In this document: positions 36,710-45,972 of the stretch, one piece after another | Layout: each line of letters opens with the position of its first letter | How positions within the stretch are numbered: the first letter of the stretch is position 1 | Source of the DNA: Bacillus sp. NTK071 | Lineage (GTDB): Bacteria > Bacillota > Bacilli > Bacillales > Guptibacillaceae | Direction of reading: 5' to 3' | Length of the DNA: 64,000 nt | NCBI RefSeq assembly: GCF_017303315.1 | Contig: NZ_JAFKOI010000007.1 | Span: forward strand, 1-64,000 | The notes under the pieces: model-generated | Databases searched by the model: none | The model's input: only the letters and a program-made list of their open reading frames with translations | What the model was told of the DNA's origin: nothing | Translations under genes and position numbers: made by a program

Positions 36710-36726
36710 TGTATTTCCTCCAAGCC

Positions 36727-38238
36727 TTACTGAAAGTTCATTAATGATGCGGTTATAACAAAGATCGACGCTAACACAAACAACAGAACTTGAAACTTGA
36801 GAATAAATTTAACCCACGTTCCCCAATCCATTCTTGCTGCTCCTAATGTACCCATTAGAGCTGCTGATGTTGGCACGATAATATTCGTGAGCCCATCACC
36901 AAGCTGAAAAGCAAGTACAGCGACCTGCCGCGACACACCTGCTATATCAGAGAGAGGTGCCATTAAAGGCATTGTAAGCGCCGCTTGACCTGATCCAGAT
37001 ACTACAAAGAAGTTAAAGATAGATTGGAAGAGGAACATAAACCAAGCTGACATCGCTGCCGGAAAGTCATCTACTAAGTTCCCTGCACTGTACAGCATTG
37101 TATTCAGCACAGAAGGTTCACCAGCTGCATCGCCTCCAAGAATAATAACGATCCCTTTTGCCATACCAACAATTAATGCCGCTGGTAGTAAGTCCTTCGC
37201 TCCCTCTGTAAATCCTTCTGCAATATCATTTATCTTCATACCATTTAATTTAAAGATAACTGCGATTACACCCGCAACAATACCAATGGTAAAGAACTGT
37301 GTAGCGATTTCTGGGATGTAATAAGCATGCTCAATAACTCCCCAGATAATCCAGCCAATTCCAGCTACAAGAGTTAGAACGACAAGTCCATGTCCCAGCG
37401 TGAACTTACTACTCAAATTCTGATTTTGATTGTATTCTTTGAAGTAGAGATTCGCTTCACTACTAAGCGACTTCCCTGGATCTTTTCGAACACGATTCGC
37501 ATACCACATCGTATACGCAATCCCAATGATCGTAAACACAACCCACATGACCATTCTAAATGGTGACCCCGACAATACAGGAATTCCAGATACCCCTTGA
37601 GCAATCGCTACACTAAATGGGTTCATCCATGAAGTGGCAAACCCGATTTGCGTTGCTACATAAGTAATCATCACTCCTGTAATGGCATCATACCCCAGTG
37701 CCACAACGAGAGGTATGAGAATCATCGCAAAAGCAATCGCTTCCTCACCCATTCCAAATACAGCACCACCGAGAGAGAATAAGAAGAACATAATGGGGAT
37801 AATCAGAACTTCTCTCCCCTTTGTCTTATCAATGATCGAGAGAATCCCCTGATCAATCGCCTTCGTACGCATAATAATACCGAAAGCACCGCCAATTATC
37901 AGAATAAAGGCCACAACCCCTACGGCTGATCCCCATTTATCCCCTGAGACTAGTCCTTCAAACACATAATTTAGAAAACCTGTTCCACCATAGGGTTCAA
38001 ATAATGAAACTCCTTCTCTGACAGCATCTCCACTATCATCTGTTACATATGTAAAACTGTCTGGTACAAGAACGGTTTTCGTTTGCTCTTCTCCCTGCTG
38101 TATATACGTGACATCCTCTGTTTCAAATGTTCCTTTAGGTATAAAATACGTTAAAGCTGCTGCTGCAAGTACAACGAAAAAGACAATCACAAACGTATGA
38201 GGCATTTTCATTTCATTTTTTCTTTTCTCTTGTTCCAT
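36727..38238 (-). CDS. YfcC-family transporter
   Basis: 503 residues with about 12 hydrophobic segments. The YfcC-type beginning (PHTFVIVFFVVLAAAALTYFIPKGTF) is clear, followed by a large first loop. YfcC-family members are related to C4-dicarboxylate/short-chain fatty acid carriers; here co-transcription with iadA suggests a di- or oligopeptide or aspartate-related substrate. ATG 38238 leaves a 40-base leader behind the sigma-54 start site; the in-frame ATG at 38262 would leave only about 15. Confidence 0.88.
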   Translation of the reverse strand: MEQEKRKNEMKMPHTFVIVFFVVLAAAALTYFIPKGTFETEDVTYIQQGEEQTKTVLVPDSFTYVTDDSGDAVREGVSLFEPYGGTGFLNYVFEGLVSGDKWGSAVGVVAFILIIGGAFGIIMRTKAIDQGILSIIDKTKGREVLIIPIMFFLFSLGGAVFGMGEEAIAFAMILIPLVVALGYDAITGVMITYVATQIGFATSWMNPFSVAIAQGVSGIPVLSGSPFRMVMWVVFTIIGIAYTMWYANRVRKDPGKSLSSEANLYFKEYNQNQNLSSKFTLGHGLVVLTLVAGIGWIIWGVIEHAYYIPEIATQFFTIGIVAGVIAVIFKLNGMKINDIAEGFTEGAKDLLPAALIVGMAKGIVIILGGDAAGEPSVLNTMLYSAGNLVDDFPAAMSAWFMFLFQSIFNFFVVSGSGQAALTMPLMAPLSDIAGVSRQVAVLAFQLGDGLTNIIVPTSAALMGTLGAARMDWGTWVKFILKFQVLLFVLASIFVITASLMNFQ

Positions 38239-38287
38239 GTTTCCCCTTCCTCCCGTTTTCATAGTGTTAAACCTCGCCCTTTATATA

Positions 38288-38304
38288 CGCAAGTTCTGTG
38301 CCAA
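38288..38304 (-). promoter_or_regulatory. Sigma-54 (SigL) promoter of the transporter-iadA operon
   Basis: Minus strand TTGGCACAGAACTTGCG has TGGCAC, five bases, then TTGC, with GG and GC in the -24/-12 positions; it matches TGGCACN5TTGCW except for the final base. It is 50 bases above the transporter start and diverges from a sigma-54 activator gene. Confidence 0.88.
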
Positions 38305-38376
38305 TTCATTTCCGCTTCAAAATTCCGAAAAATGATACTTTACTACAACTTATTGGGTTAAATTGATTCTTTTGGG

Positions 38377-38385
38377 TGATATAAT
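38377..38385 (+). promoter_or_regulatory. Extended -10 promoter of the sigma-54 activator gene
   Basis: TGATATAAT (TGnTATAAT) is a perfect extended -10. Transcription would begin near 38392, which excludes the upstream in-frame TTG at 38363 as start. Confidence 0.6.
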
Positions 38386-38410
38386 AGAACCCAAACAAAA
38401 GAAATGGGTG

Positions 38411-40459
38411 ATGAAATTGGAACGACCGACCTTAACAATTATTGCAGGTAGTAAACAAACAATGGAGGTCCTCCATGAACAGCTTGAACAATTAACCGGT
38501 GACTATCTTTCGATTAAAGCGTTCGCTGTTGATGAAGGACTCCCTCTAGATGTAAGAGACAATATTATTCTGTATTCGTCAGCAGTTGCAAAAGCCGAGG
38601 CAAATAGCCTTTCATCTATTCAAGGAAATGAATCCTTCGTTGGAAAGAGAACGATTAGGCACCAATATATCGAGAAGCTGTTAACCATTCCAGCAGACGA
38701 AAAAGTCCTAATGGTTAATGATGATGATCAAACCACAATCGATGTGATCGAATCCATCTATCAGCTTGGTATTAATCATATTAAATTCGTGCCATACAAA
38801 CGTGGACAGATGTTCTATGAGAATATCAACACAGCTGTCTCACCTGGAGAAACTCACCTTTTCCCCAGTTATATTGATAACGGAATTGATATTGGAGTTA
38901 GACCGTTTGATATGGCAACCATCCTCAAACTAATTGACCACTTTTCTCTTGATGATTCGATCTCTTCGAAAGTATCCGAACGCTATCTTCGAAATATGAT
39001 AGGTCTTCATCGAAAAATTCTAGTCGCTGAACAAGAAGCGATCAAAACAACCAGACACTACCAAAACGTTGTTGATACAGTCGATGATGGGATTTTAGCC
39101 ATTAATGAGAATAAAAGTATTACGCTGTTTAACCATCGCCTCGAAGCACTTTTTCAGAAATCAGCTAACGAAGTTCTTCATCAACCTTTACGAGAAATAG
39201 TTAAACAGGAGCTTTATGATTTCATTGTACATAGTACGGATGACAATAAATTTTTCTCTATGAACGGTGTCGATGTTGTAGCCTTTCGCCAGCATATGAT
39301 TAAGGAACAAACCGTTGTTGTAACGTTTAAAAGCGTTCACCAAGCATTCGAAATTGAAAAAACAGCGCAGCGCGAGCAGTACAAGAAGGGATTCTATGCG
39401 AAGTATGATTTTGAGGATATCCTAGGTGATCATCCCGTTTTACTTGACTGTGTTCGAATTGCCAAAAAGCTAGCAATCGCTGAACATCCGATTCTAATTC
39501 ATGGAGAAACGGGTGTAGGGAAAGAACTTTTCGCACACTCCATTCATCGAACTTCACTTCGAAAAAACGGTCCATTTATCGCTATTAATTGTAGCGCTTT
39601 AACAGAAAGCCTCTTAGAAAGTGAACTGTTCGGCTATGAAGAGGGAACCTTTACAGGGGCGCAAAGAGGAGGCAAGAAAGGATTATTCGAACTTGCAGAT
39701 AACGGAACCATTTTCCTTGATGAAATCGGTGATATTAGCCCCGCCGTACAGGCTCATTTACTTCGCGTTCTTCAGGAAAGAGAGATTAGAAGAATTGGAG
39801 GAAGAGAAATCACGCCTGTTAATGTCAGGGTAATCGCTGCTACTAATAAAAACCTTCAGCAAAAAATAGCGGATGGAAGTTTCCGTTCCGACTTATTCTA
39901 TCGCCTGAATGTTCTTCACCTTTCAATTCCGCCGTTAAGATATCGTCTAAGTGACATTAAGCAGCTTACTAATTACTTTATAACGAAAAGCGGAAATTGG
40001 ATGAAAGTCGAGGATGAGGTAATCGAGACATTCCTAACACATAGCTGGCCTGGTAACATTCGAGAACTTAAAAGTATGATTGATTACGCACTTGTTGTAT
40101 CGGATGGTACGACAATAACGAAAGAGGACTTACCTCACGATCGCCTCTTAAACAAAGGGCTTAGCTCAACTGATTATGCAAAAATGCCATCAAGCAGCAT
40201 GGAAGCGAAGGAGTACTGTCTTATTCTACAAATGATCAAAAAACGAAACGATGAAGGAAAGCCAGCTAGTCGGAATTATCTTTCAAAAGAAAGCGATGAC
40301 TTTAATCACCCTCTAACACCTCAACAAGTTCGACATCGTTTGAATGATCTTGAGGAGCAAGGTTATGTTCTCAAGGGAAGAGGAAGAGCTGGAACCCATA
40401 TTACACTTGAAGGTGAACATTATTTATCGCAACTTACTGCACATAGTAAGAGACTTTAA
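38411..40459 (+). CDS. Sigma-54-dependent transcriptional activator
   Basis: 682 residues: an N-terminal sensing region (about 1-190, PrpR-like appearance), a PAS domain (about 210-300), an AAA+ domain with Walker A GETGVGKE, the sigma-54 contact loop GTFTGA, Walker B IFLDEIGD and R-finger FRSDLFYRLN, and a C-terminal winged-helix-like tail (PLTPQQVRHRLNDLEEQGYVLKGRGRAGTHITL) in place of the usual Fis-type helix-turn-helix. It surely drives the divergent transporter-iadA promoter. TTG at 38417, with GGGTGAT upstream, is an alternative start. Confidence 0.9.
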   Translation: MKLERPTLTIIAGSKQTMEVLHEQLEQLTGDYLSIKAFAVDEGLPLDVRDNIILYSSAVAKAEANSLSSIQGNESFVGKRTIRHQYIEKLLTIPADEKVLMVNDDDQTTIDVIESIYQLGINHIKFVPYKRGQMFYENINTAVSPGETHLFPSYIDNGIDIGVRPFDMATILKLIDHFSLDDSISSKVSERYLRNMIGLHRKILVAEQEAIKTTRHYQNVVDTVDDGILAINENKSITLFNHRLEALFQKSANEVLHQPLREIVKQELYDFIVHSTDDNKFFSMNGVDVVAFRQHMIKEQTVVVTFKSVHQAFEIEKTAQREQYKKGFYAKYDFEDILGDHPVLLDCVRIAKKLAIAEHPILIHGETGVGKELFAHSIHRTSLRKNGPFIAINCSALTESLLESELFGYEEGTFTGAQRGGKKGLFELADNGTIFLDEIGDISPAVQAHLLRVLQEREIRRIGGREITPVNVRVIAATNKNLQQKIADGSFRSDLFYRLNVLHLSIPPLRYRLSDIKQLTNYFITKSGNWMKVEDEVIETFLTHSWPGNIRELKSMIDYALVVSDGTTITKEDLPHDRLLNKGLSSTDYAKMPSSSMEAKEYCLILQMIKKRNDEGKPASRNYLSKESDDFNHPLTPQQVRHRLNDLEEQGYVLKGRGRAGTHITLEGEHYLSQLTAHSKRL

Positions 40460-40553
40460 GGTCCTTCAAGGGGGCACTGTCTAGCTCCTCTCTATTCAAA
40501 CTTGCAAATGCACATTAAGTCTCCAGATCACTAGTGTCATCTGGAGTCCAACA

Positions 40554-40982
40554 CTAGCCATTTCCGTCTTTAAATTGGAGCGAAGACATATTCTTAATAG
40601 GTACACCAGCTTCTATATAACTTCTTACAAGCTTCCAATTTCCTTGTACACCTTTTCGAAATGTATCAAAGAACACATTTCCAGTCTCACTTTGTTCTCC
40701 ATCCACTTTAATCGAAGCATGAATAATCGCAAGCATTTCATTTCGACGAAGTGGCGTAACGGCAACCTGTTCTAGAACCCAGACGGTTCCATCTTTCTCA
40801 AACGCATCGAAGGCTTGCTCCCAGCCCTGAAGTGATTCTTCATAACGAAAATCATAGACCTCTGATTGACTTGTCACTTCTCTAGCTTGATAACTCTCAC
40901 TTATATAAGACTTTAATTCGTCAATGGATGAGTTTCTCCAGCTAGTAAGAAATTGATTGAGAAATTCTTGAAATCCACTCAT
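40554..40982 (-). CDS. NTF2-like protein
   Basis: 142 residues with the NTF2/SnoaL-like pattern: N-terminal helix FLNQFLTSWRNSSIDELKSYIS, WEQAFDAFE and a beta-rich end (WKLVRSYIEAG). Function unknown; such domains bind small ligands or act as stress-related proteins. AAGGGGAT lies a little far from the ATG. Confidence 0.7.
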   Translation of the reverse strand: MSGFQEFLNQFLTSWRNSSIDELKSYISESYQAREVTSQSEVYDFRYEESLQGWEQAFDAFEKDGTVWVLEQVAVTPLRRNEMLAIIHASIKVDGEQSETGNVFFDTFRKGVQGNWKLVRSYIEAGVPIKNMSSLQFKDGNG

Positions 40983-41127
40983 ATCGATTGATCCCCTTTC
41001 ACTTATTATTTTCTATAGGAAAGTGTTGCAATCCTTTCCCTCTTTCCCTTCCCTACATGCAATAGGAACAACCTTAAGAATATGTTATATTACATAAGAA
41101 GTGATATTGAAAGGACTAAATGACATA

Positions 41128-42702
41128 ATGACTAACCATAAAGAATTACAAGAAGAAATAAAGAAGAGACGGACATTTGCAATCATCTCTCACCCCGATG
41201 CTGGTAAAACGACATTAACCGAAAAGCTGCTATTCCTTGGCGGACAAATTCGTTCAACAGGTACCGTTAAATCAAGAAAGTCTTCCAAGTATGCAACATC
41301 TGACTGGATGGAGATTGAGAAACAGCGTGGAATTTCTGTTACTTCCAGTGTAATGAATTTCAACTACAAGGGACATACCATTAACATCCTTGATACACCT
41401 GGACACGAAGATTTCAGTGAAGATACGTATCGTACACTTCTAGCTGTAGACAGTGTTGTAATGATTATTGACGCCGCTAAAGGGGTCGAGTCACAAACAA
41501 AGAAACTATTTAAAGTTGTAAGTGAGCACGGCATTCCAATCTTTACTTTCATTAACAAAATGGATCGTCAGGGTCGTGAGCCACTTGAGCTTCTTGAAGA
41601 AATTGAAGATGTGCTCGGAATTGAATCATACCCAATGAACTGGCCAATCGGAATTGGGCAATCTTTCCAGGGGGTTTATGATCGCCATCAGAAAGCAGTC
41701 GAATTCTATGATACAGAAGGCGACAACAAGCAGGCGATGCAGATTTCAGACCTTGAAGACCCTGTGTTAAAAGAAAAAGCAGGAGACGATCTTGTTAATC
41801 AGCTTCAAGAAGACGTGATGTTACTTGATGAAGCTGGAGCTACTTATAGTGAAGAAGCATTACAAACAGGTAAGCAAACACCTGTCTTCTTTGGTAGTGC
41901 AATTTCTAGTTTCGGTGTGCCTACATTCTTAAACCATTTCCTTGATTTAGCCCCTTCTCCAGCACCACGCGCTAGCTCTGAAGGTGAAGTAAAGCCGGAT
42001 GAAGAAACATTCTCGGGCTTTATCTTTAAAATCCAAGCAAACATGAACCCTGCTCACCGTGATCGCGTAGCGTTCTTACGTATCGTATCAGGTACATTTG
42101 AAAAGGGTATGGAAGCATGGCTTGAACGTACAGGTAAAAGCCTGAAACTATCACAAGGTCAGCTTTTCTTCGCTTCTTCACGAGGTAATGTTGATAAGGC
42201 GTATCCTGGTGATATTGTAGGTCTCTACGATTCTGGAACATACCAAATCGGCGACACACTCGTAGGTTCGAAGAATGTTTATTCCTTCGGCGCATTACCT
42301 ACATTCCCACCTGAGCATTTCGCTAAAGTTCGTGCGCAAAAGGCGATGAAGCAGAAGCACTTCTATAAAGGTGTACAGCAGCTTTCTGAAGAAGGTGCCA
42401 TTCAGGTATACCGAACTGCGCACTGGGATGAAATCGTAATCGGTGTTGTTGGTCGCCTTCAGTTCGAGATCTTCGAATACCGAATGAAGGGCGAATATAA
42501 TGTCGATATTCAATTTGATACAATGCCTCATCAGCATGCCCGTTGGATAGAGACAGATAATCCTGAAGATAAAGTCGATAGCATCCGCAACATGCTTGTT
42601 TATGATCAGCTTAAGCGCCCTGTTCTTCTGTTCCAGAATGACTTTGCCCTCCGCTGGTTCCAAGATAAAAATCCTGATATTCCATTAAGAGAATCCAGGT
42701 AA
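41128..42702 (+). CDS. prfC: Peptide chain release factor 3
   Basis: 524 residues, the length of RF3. This GTPase removes RF1/RF2 from the ribosome after peptide release. G motifs: P-loop SHPDAGKTTLTEKLL, RGISVTSSVM (G2), DTPGHEDFSEDT (G3) and NKMDRQGREP (G4), then domains II and III (VGRLQFEIFEYR). ATG 41128 is chosen; a GTG at 41101 is further upstream in frame but lacks a ribosome binding site. Single gene with a strong terminator. Confidence 0.95.
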   Translation: MTNHKELQEEIKKRRTFAIISHPDAGKTTLTEKLLFLGGQIRSTGTVKSRKSSKYATSDWMEIEKQRGISVTSSVMNFNYKGHTINILDTPGHEDFSEDTYRTLLAVDSVVMIIDAAKGVESQTKKLFKVVSEHGIPIFTFINKMDRQGREPLELLEEIEDVLGIESYPMNWPIGIGQSFQGVYDRHQKAVEFYDTEGDNKQAMQISDLEDPVLKEKAGDDLVNQLQEDVMLLDEAGATYSEEALQTGKQTPVFFGSAISSFGVPTFLNHFLDLAPSPAPRASSEGEVKPDEETFSGFIFKIQANMNPAHRDRVAFLRIVSGTFEKGMEAWLERTGKSLKLSQGQLFFASSRGNVDKAYPGDIVGLYDSGTYQIGDTLVGSKNVYSFGALPTFPPEHFAKVRAQKAMKQKHFYKGVQQLSEEGAIQVYRTAHWDEIVIGVVGRLQFEIFEYRMKGEYNVDIQFDTMPHQHARWIETDNPEDKVDSIRNMLVYDQLKRPVLLFQNDFALRWFQDKNPDIPLRESR

Positions 42703-42708
42703 TACGAA

Positions 42709-42746
42709 AACGAACGTGTACTCTAGTGTACACGTTCGTTTTTTTG
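42709..42746. terminator. Bidirectional terminator after prfC
   Basis: Eleven-pair stem CGAACGTGTAC/GTACACGTTCG followed by a run of T; shared with the convergent HxlR-type gene. Confidence 0.9.
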
Positions 42747-43070
42747 CATAAGCAACTTTTCACTCCGAATTCCGTGATTTCTCCCCCACTCTTCCATAGT
42801 ATGAAGAAGCGTTTTGAGAGAATGACCATATTCAGTCAGTGAGTATTGCACCTTGGGTGGTATATCATCAGATACTTCTTTATTGACTAATCCATCTTCC
42901 TCAAGCTCTTTCAGATGCTTAATTAAGGTCTGATGTGGGATACGAGGAATGACTCTCTTGAATTCGCTAAAACGAAGAGGTTGCTTTACTAATTCAAGTA
43001 GTATAACAGCTTTCCACTTCCCACACACAGCATCGAGTGTCGTTTTCATATTCTCTACAGAGCTGTTCAA
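42723..43070 (-). CDS. HxlR-family transcriptional regulator
   Basis: 115 residues with the HxlR winged helix: DAVCGKWKAVILLELVKQPLRFSEFKRVI, HLKELEEDGLVNKE and QYSLTEYGHSL. A single Cys (in DAVCGKW) lies near the N-terminus where redox-sensing members such as YodB and HypR keep theirs. TTG at 43070 follows TGGAGGTG at about ten bases; the longer frame to 43100 runs through a palindromic operator and is rejected. Confidence 0.85.
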   Translation of the reverse strand: MNSSVENMKTTLDAVCGKWKAVILLELVKQPLRFSEFKRVIPRIPHQTLIKHLKELEEDGLVNKEVSDDIPPKVQYSLTEYGHSLKTLLHTMEEWGRNHGIRSEKLLMQKNERVH

Positions 43071-43089
43071 CTTGTCCCTGCACCTCCAG

Positions 43090-43105
43090 GTATATAACAA
43101 TATAC
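43090..43105. promoter_or_regulatory. Palindromic operator near the HxlR-type gene
   Basis: GTATATAACAATATAC (six-base arms around a four-base centre). A second dyad, AAGTTTATATAACTT, is at 43138-43152. Both lie between the HxlR gene and the RsbR-like gene; autoregulation is possible. Confidence 0.4.
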
Positions 43106-43194
43106 TTCTTCACAAAAAAGTGAGATATAGTAAGATAAGTTTATATAACTTTTATTTTACCACAAGTTGATCGTTGAGTTAGAAGGGAGTTTCT

Positions 43195-44019
43195 ATGTCC
43201 GTACATTTTTCAAAATCTGTTCATATTCTAGGACAGTCTATTATAGAGCATAAGGACCAAATTACAGCAAACGCCCGATATTCCAGCGAAATTGCAAGTA
43301 ATGAACAAAATCTACCAGACGTCGTTCCAGACGCATTCTATGACCATATCGTTGTTTCACTTGGAGAGTCAATTGAAGCAGGCGAAGTGGCTTACACGAA
43401 TGACGACTTGCCATTCTTTGAAGAAGCACGAAGAATGACTGGTCTTCTTGAATCGATTCTAATGAGTATCTCTTCCATCAAACAAGCTCTTTTTAATTAT
43501 ATTGATGAGTATAGTAAAGACATTGATTTAACCGTATCAGAAGTCATTTCAATAACTAAATTGATCGACCCGCTTATTAATCAATACCTTCTTTACTATA
43601 CGGAGAATCACTTGATGCAAGCAGCACAAAGTCTTCAAGCCGAGTATTACCAATCAGATGAGCTTTCTGTTCCAATTATTAAGATTTCGAATCGAGTAGC
43701 CATATGTCCAATTATTGGTGATATCGATGAGAGACGCGGCAACCTGATCTTAGAGCGAACGCTCATGGAGTCTAGTACAAAGAAAATCCGCACGCTCATC
43801 CTGGACTTATCAGGTATCGGAACACTCGACACAATGATGACACAGCAACTTTTCAAGATTGTCGATTCGCTTGAATTGATGGGTGTAGAAGTTATTGTAA
43901 CAGGTGTTAGCTCAGAAGTAGCGATTGGTGTCGTCTCACTTGGACTTGATTTAAATGCATTAACAATTAGACAGAATCTTTCAGATGCTCTTCAGGAGCT
44001 AGGGATGATTGAATCGTAA
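43195..44019 (+). CDS. RsbR-family stressosome protein (STAS domain)
   Basis: 274 residues: an N-terminal helical domain (about 1-145) and a C-terminal STAS domain (about 155-270; IIGDIDERRGN, LILDLSGIGTLDTMMTQQLF). RsbR paralogues form the stressosome that controls sigma-B through RsbT; the phosphorylatable Thr/Ser positions appear kept in DLSGIGTLDT. The partner genes rsbS and rsbT are not nearby. AGAAGGAG precedes the ATG. Confidence 0.88.
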   Translation: MSVHFSKSVHILGQSIIEHKDQITANARYSSEIASNEQNLPDVVPDAFYDHIVVSLGESIEAGEVAYTNDDLPFFEEARRMTGLLESILMSISSIKQALFNYIDEYSKDIDLTVSEVISITKLIDPLINQYLLYYTENHLMQAAQSLQAEYYQSDELSVPIIKISNRVAICPIIGDIDERRGNLILERTLMESSTKKIRTLILDLSGIGTLDTMMTQQLFKIVDSLELMGVEVIVTGVSSEVAIGVVSLGLDLNALTIRQNLSDALQELGMIES

Positions 44020-44040
44020 TCATTTCATTCTAATTTATAG

Positions 44041-44077
44041 AAATACAAAAAGGACCAAATTGGTCCTTTTTGTATTT
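44041..44077. terminator. Bidirectional terminator
   Basis: Perfect long palindrome AAATACAAAAAGGACCAA/TTGGTCCTTTTTGTATTT with T-rich right arm. Confidence 0.85.
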
Positions 44078-44313
44078 GCTTCTAAAATATTTCATGTATT
44101 CAGAAGTAGCAAGAAAATAGGCAAGCCTTCTCTCTTCTTTCTACCCTATTAGGTTTAGTAGCCTGTATAAGGCTGCACTAAAGCTAACAAGTAGCCTTTC
44201 AATCTGAACAACTCTTTTTGGTTAAATATATTAAATACATTTTCATTCTGACTGTAATGCGTTACCATTAGGTTAGACTAATAATGGAAACAGCTTATGA
44301 ATGAGGTGATTAA

Positions 44314-45156
44314 TTGAACAATTCAACTCTCCCTACTTATGCAACGATTGAAGAAGCATCAAATGATGTTCTAGAAGTTATGAGTAAATTCGTTGGGGTA
44401 AACACGTTTTTTGTGGCAAAGAATGATTTACAGGATGTAGATATTGTCTCATCTTATAATCGAGATGAGATCATTCTAGATAGTAATTTTGAAACTCTAT
44501 ATCGTGATTCTTACTGACAATTCATCGTAAAAGGCGGTCGTGAACCCCTTATCATAAATGATCTAGCTTCAAACGAAGAGACGAAAAATATGGAAGTTAC
44601 AAAGGATCTCGGTGGAGGCTCTTTAATTGGTGTACCTATCTATTATCGCAATGGAGAAAACTACGGTACCCTCTGCGGATTAGATACTAAGCCTTTTCAC
44701 TATACTGAAGATCATGTTGATTTATTTAAAGCTATGGCAAATCTACTCGGAAATGTGCTGGAATTAGAAAGAGCCAATAACCAAATTCAATCGTTGTCAG
44801 TTCCAATCGTACCGATCTCAGATGAAGTAGCCATCCTTCCTATAGTAGGTAATGTGGACGAAGAACGTACAGAACGAATCATGGAAATTGCACTAGCTGA
44901 AAGTGCTAGTAATAATGTCGAATACCTTATCTTTGATTTATCAGGGCTTACTAACATTCATTCAAACAGCGCCATGAATCTATTAAAAATTGGTCAATCA
45001 CTTAAATTAATCGGTGTGCAAATGATCGTAACAGGAATACGTCCTGACCTTGCTTTAAAAGCCGTTCAATCACATAGTGACTTTGATCAAATCATTGTTC
45101 AATCAAACCTTAAACAGGCATTAAATTGGATCGGATACAAATTAGTGAAAGAGTAA
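44314..45156 (+). pseudogene. GAF-STAS sensor protein interrupted by one in-frame TGA
   Basis: Starts at TTG 44314 with GAGGTGAT upstream. The frame gives the N-terminal half of a GAF domain up to LYRDSY, meets TGA at 44515-44517, and continues in the same frame with QFIVKGGREPLIINDL … GGGSLIGVPIYYRNG … YGTLCGLD, then a STAS domain (IVGNVDEERTERIME, LIFDLSGLTNIHSNSAMNLL) to a normal stop. In related GAF domains, as I recall them, the residue after S-Y/F is Cys, so TGA replaces TGT or TGC. No other damage is visible over 281 codons. Either a fresh nonsense mutation, stop-codon read-through (UGA-C context) or recoding; two separate proteins are possible too (second start ATG 44590). It resembles the upstream RsbR-like protein in its STAS domain. 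Confidence 0.8.
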
Positions 45157-45191
45157 ATGAAGATTGTTTTTCGAGTACTATAAGAATGAAT

Positions 45192-45219
45192 AAGGGATTG
45201 CCCACGGGCAGTCCCTTTT
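45192..45219 (+). terminator. Terminator after the GAF-STAS gene
   Basis: Stem AAGGGATTGCCC/GGGCAGTCCCTT with a T-rich tail. Confidence 0.8.
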
Positions 45220-45336
45220 CAAGTTAGTACATATTTAATCGGCATTTCAAATTTTTTCTTCTATTACCTTTTGTACTTCAGAGGTACAAAGCATTGCTTG
45301 AATTATCAGCTTTTCTTAAGATCATCACTATTAAAT

Positions 45337-45378
45337 AAACACCTATCCACCGTTTTACGCGCAATGGATAGGTGTTTA
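45337..45378. terminator. Probable terminator after cwlJ
   Basis: Stem AAACACCTATCCA/TGGATAGGTGTTT with a 15-base loop, downstream of cwlJ on the minus strand; only short T-runs flank it. Confidence 0.6.
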
Positions 45379-45425
45379 TAAATATTGTCTGAATCAATCA
45401 AATTTAATATAAGATGAGCTTAAGC

Positions 45426-45863
45426 TCATCTATAAACACTTGCACATGTTCCAGCTGCTGGTTCATAATAACAATGGTTTTTATATTGACCAGCAAAAGG
45501 TTGACCGTACCATGTCTGAGGACACGGCGCATATGGATTGAAATACCAAAGAGCATATTTCCCTGGATGTTGTCTCCAATAATCCAAGTTCTTTTTAGCT
45601 AATCTTTTCTCAACGGATCTCGCTCTATTGTAAAATACATTACCCTTTTGAACAGCTTCAAAAGAATAATTTCCTCCTTGTACTTGATATATGACTTGCG
45701 GAATTGTCCTTAAACCTACAAAGTCTAGACACTCTGCTTGAGCACGGTTAACAATGACATTTCCAACATACAGCATTCCTTGTTGACCTTCACCTTCTGC
45801 TTCCGCTCTCATCATTCTTGCCATTAAGGCAACATCTGCACTTGTATATTTTACTCTTGGCAT
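45426..45863 (-). CDS. cwlJ: Cell-wall hydrolase CwlJ (spore germination)
   Basis: 145 residues of the SleB/CwlJ Hydrolase_2 domain, near the usual CwlJ length and without signal peptide. CwlJ degrades the spore cortex when Ca-dipicolinate is released. MARMMRAEAEGEGQQGMLYVGNVIVNR holds the catalytic Glu, followed by GLRTIPQVIYQ and ALWYFNPYAPCPQTWYGQPF; the C-terminal Cys-rich CYYEPAAGTC is characteristic. Its position in the spore coat needs GerQ, not encoded here. Confidence 0.92.
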   Translation of the reverse strand: MPRVKYTSADVALMARMMRAEAEGEGQQGMLYVGNVIVNRAQAECLDFVGLRTIPQVIYQVQGGNYSFEAVQKGNVFYNRARSVEKRLAKKNLDYWRQHPGKYALWYFNPYAPCPQTWYGQPFAGQYKNHCYYEPAAGTCASVYR

Positions 45864-45972
45864 TTTCTCACCCCAAAAGTATTGTATGAAAAAAGACTAC
45901 ATTGATGTCATTCTTTTTGTACCTTTATCACTTTTTTTATGAAATCAATTCATAAATATAGGATATGTTAGC

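Noticed and set aside
42295-42663. Minus-strand frames inside prfC
   Set aside because: Shadows of the prfC codon pattern, without ribosome binding sites.
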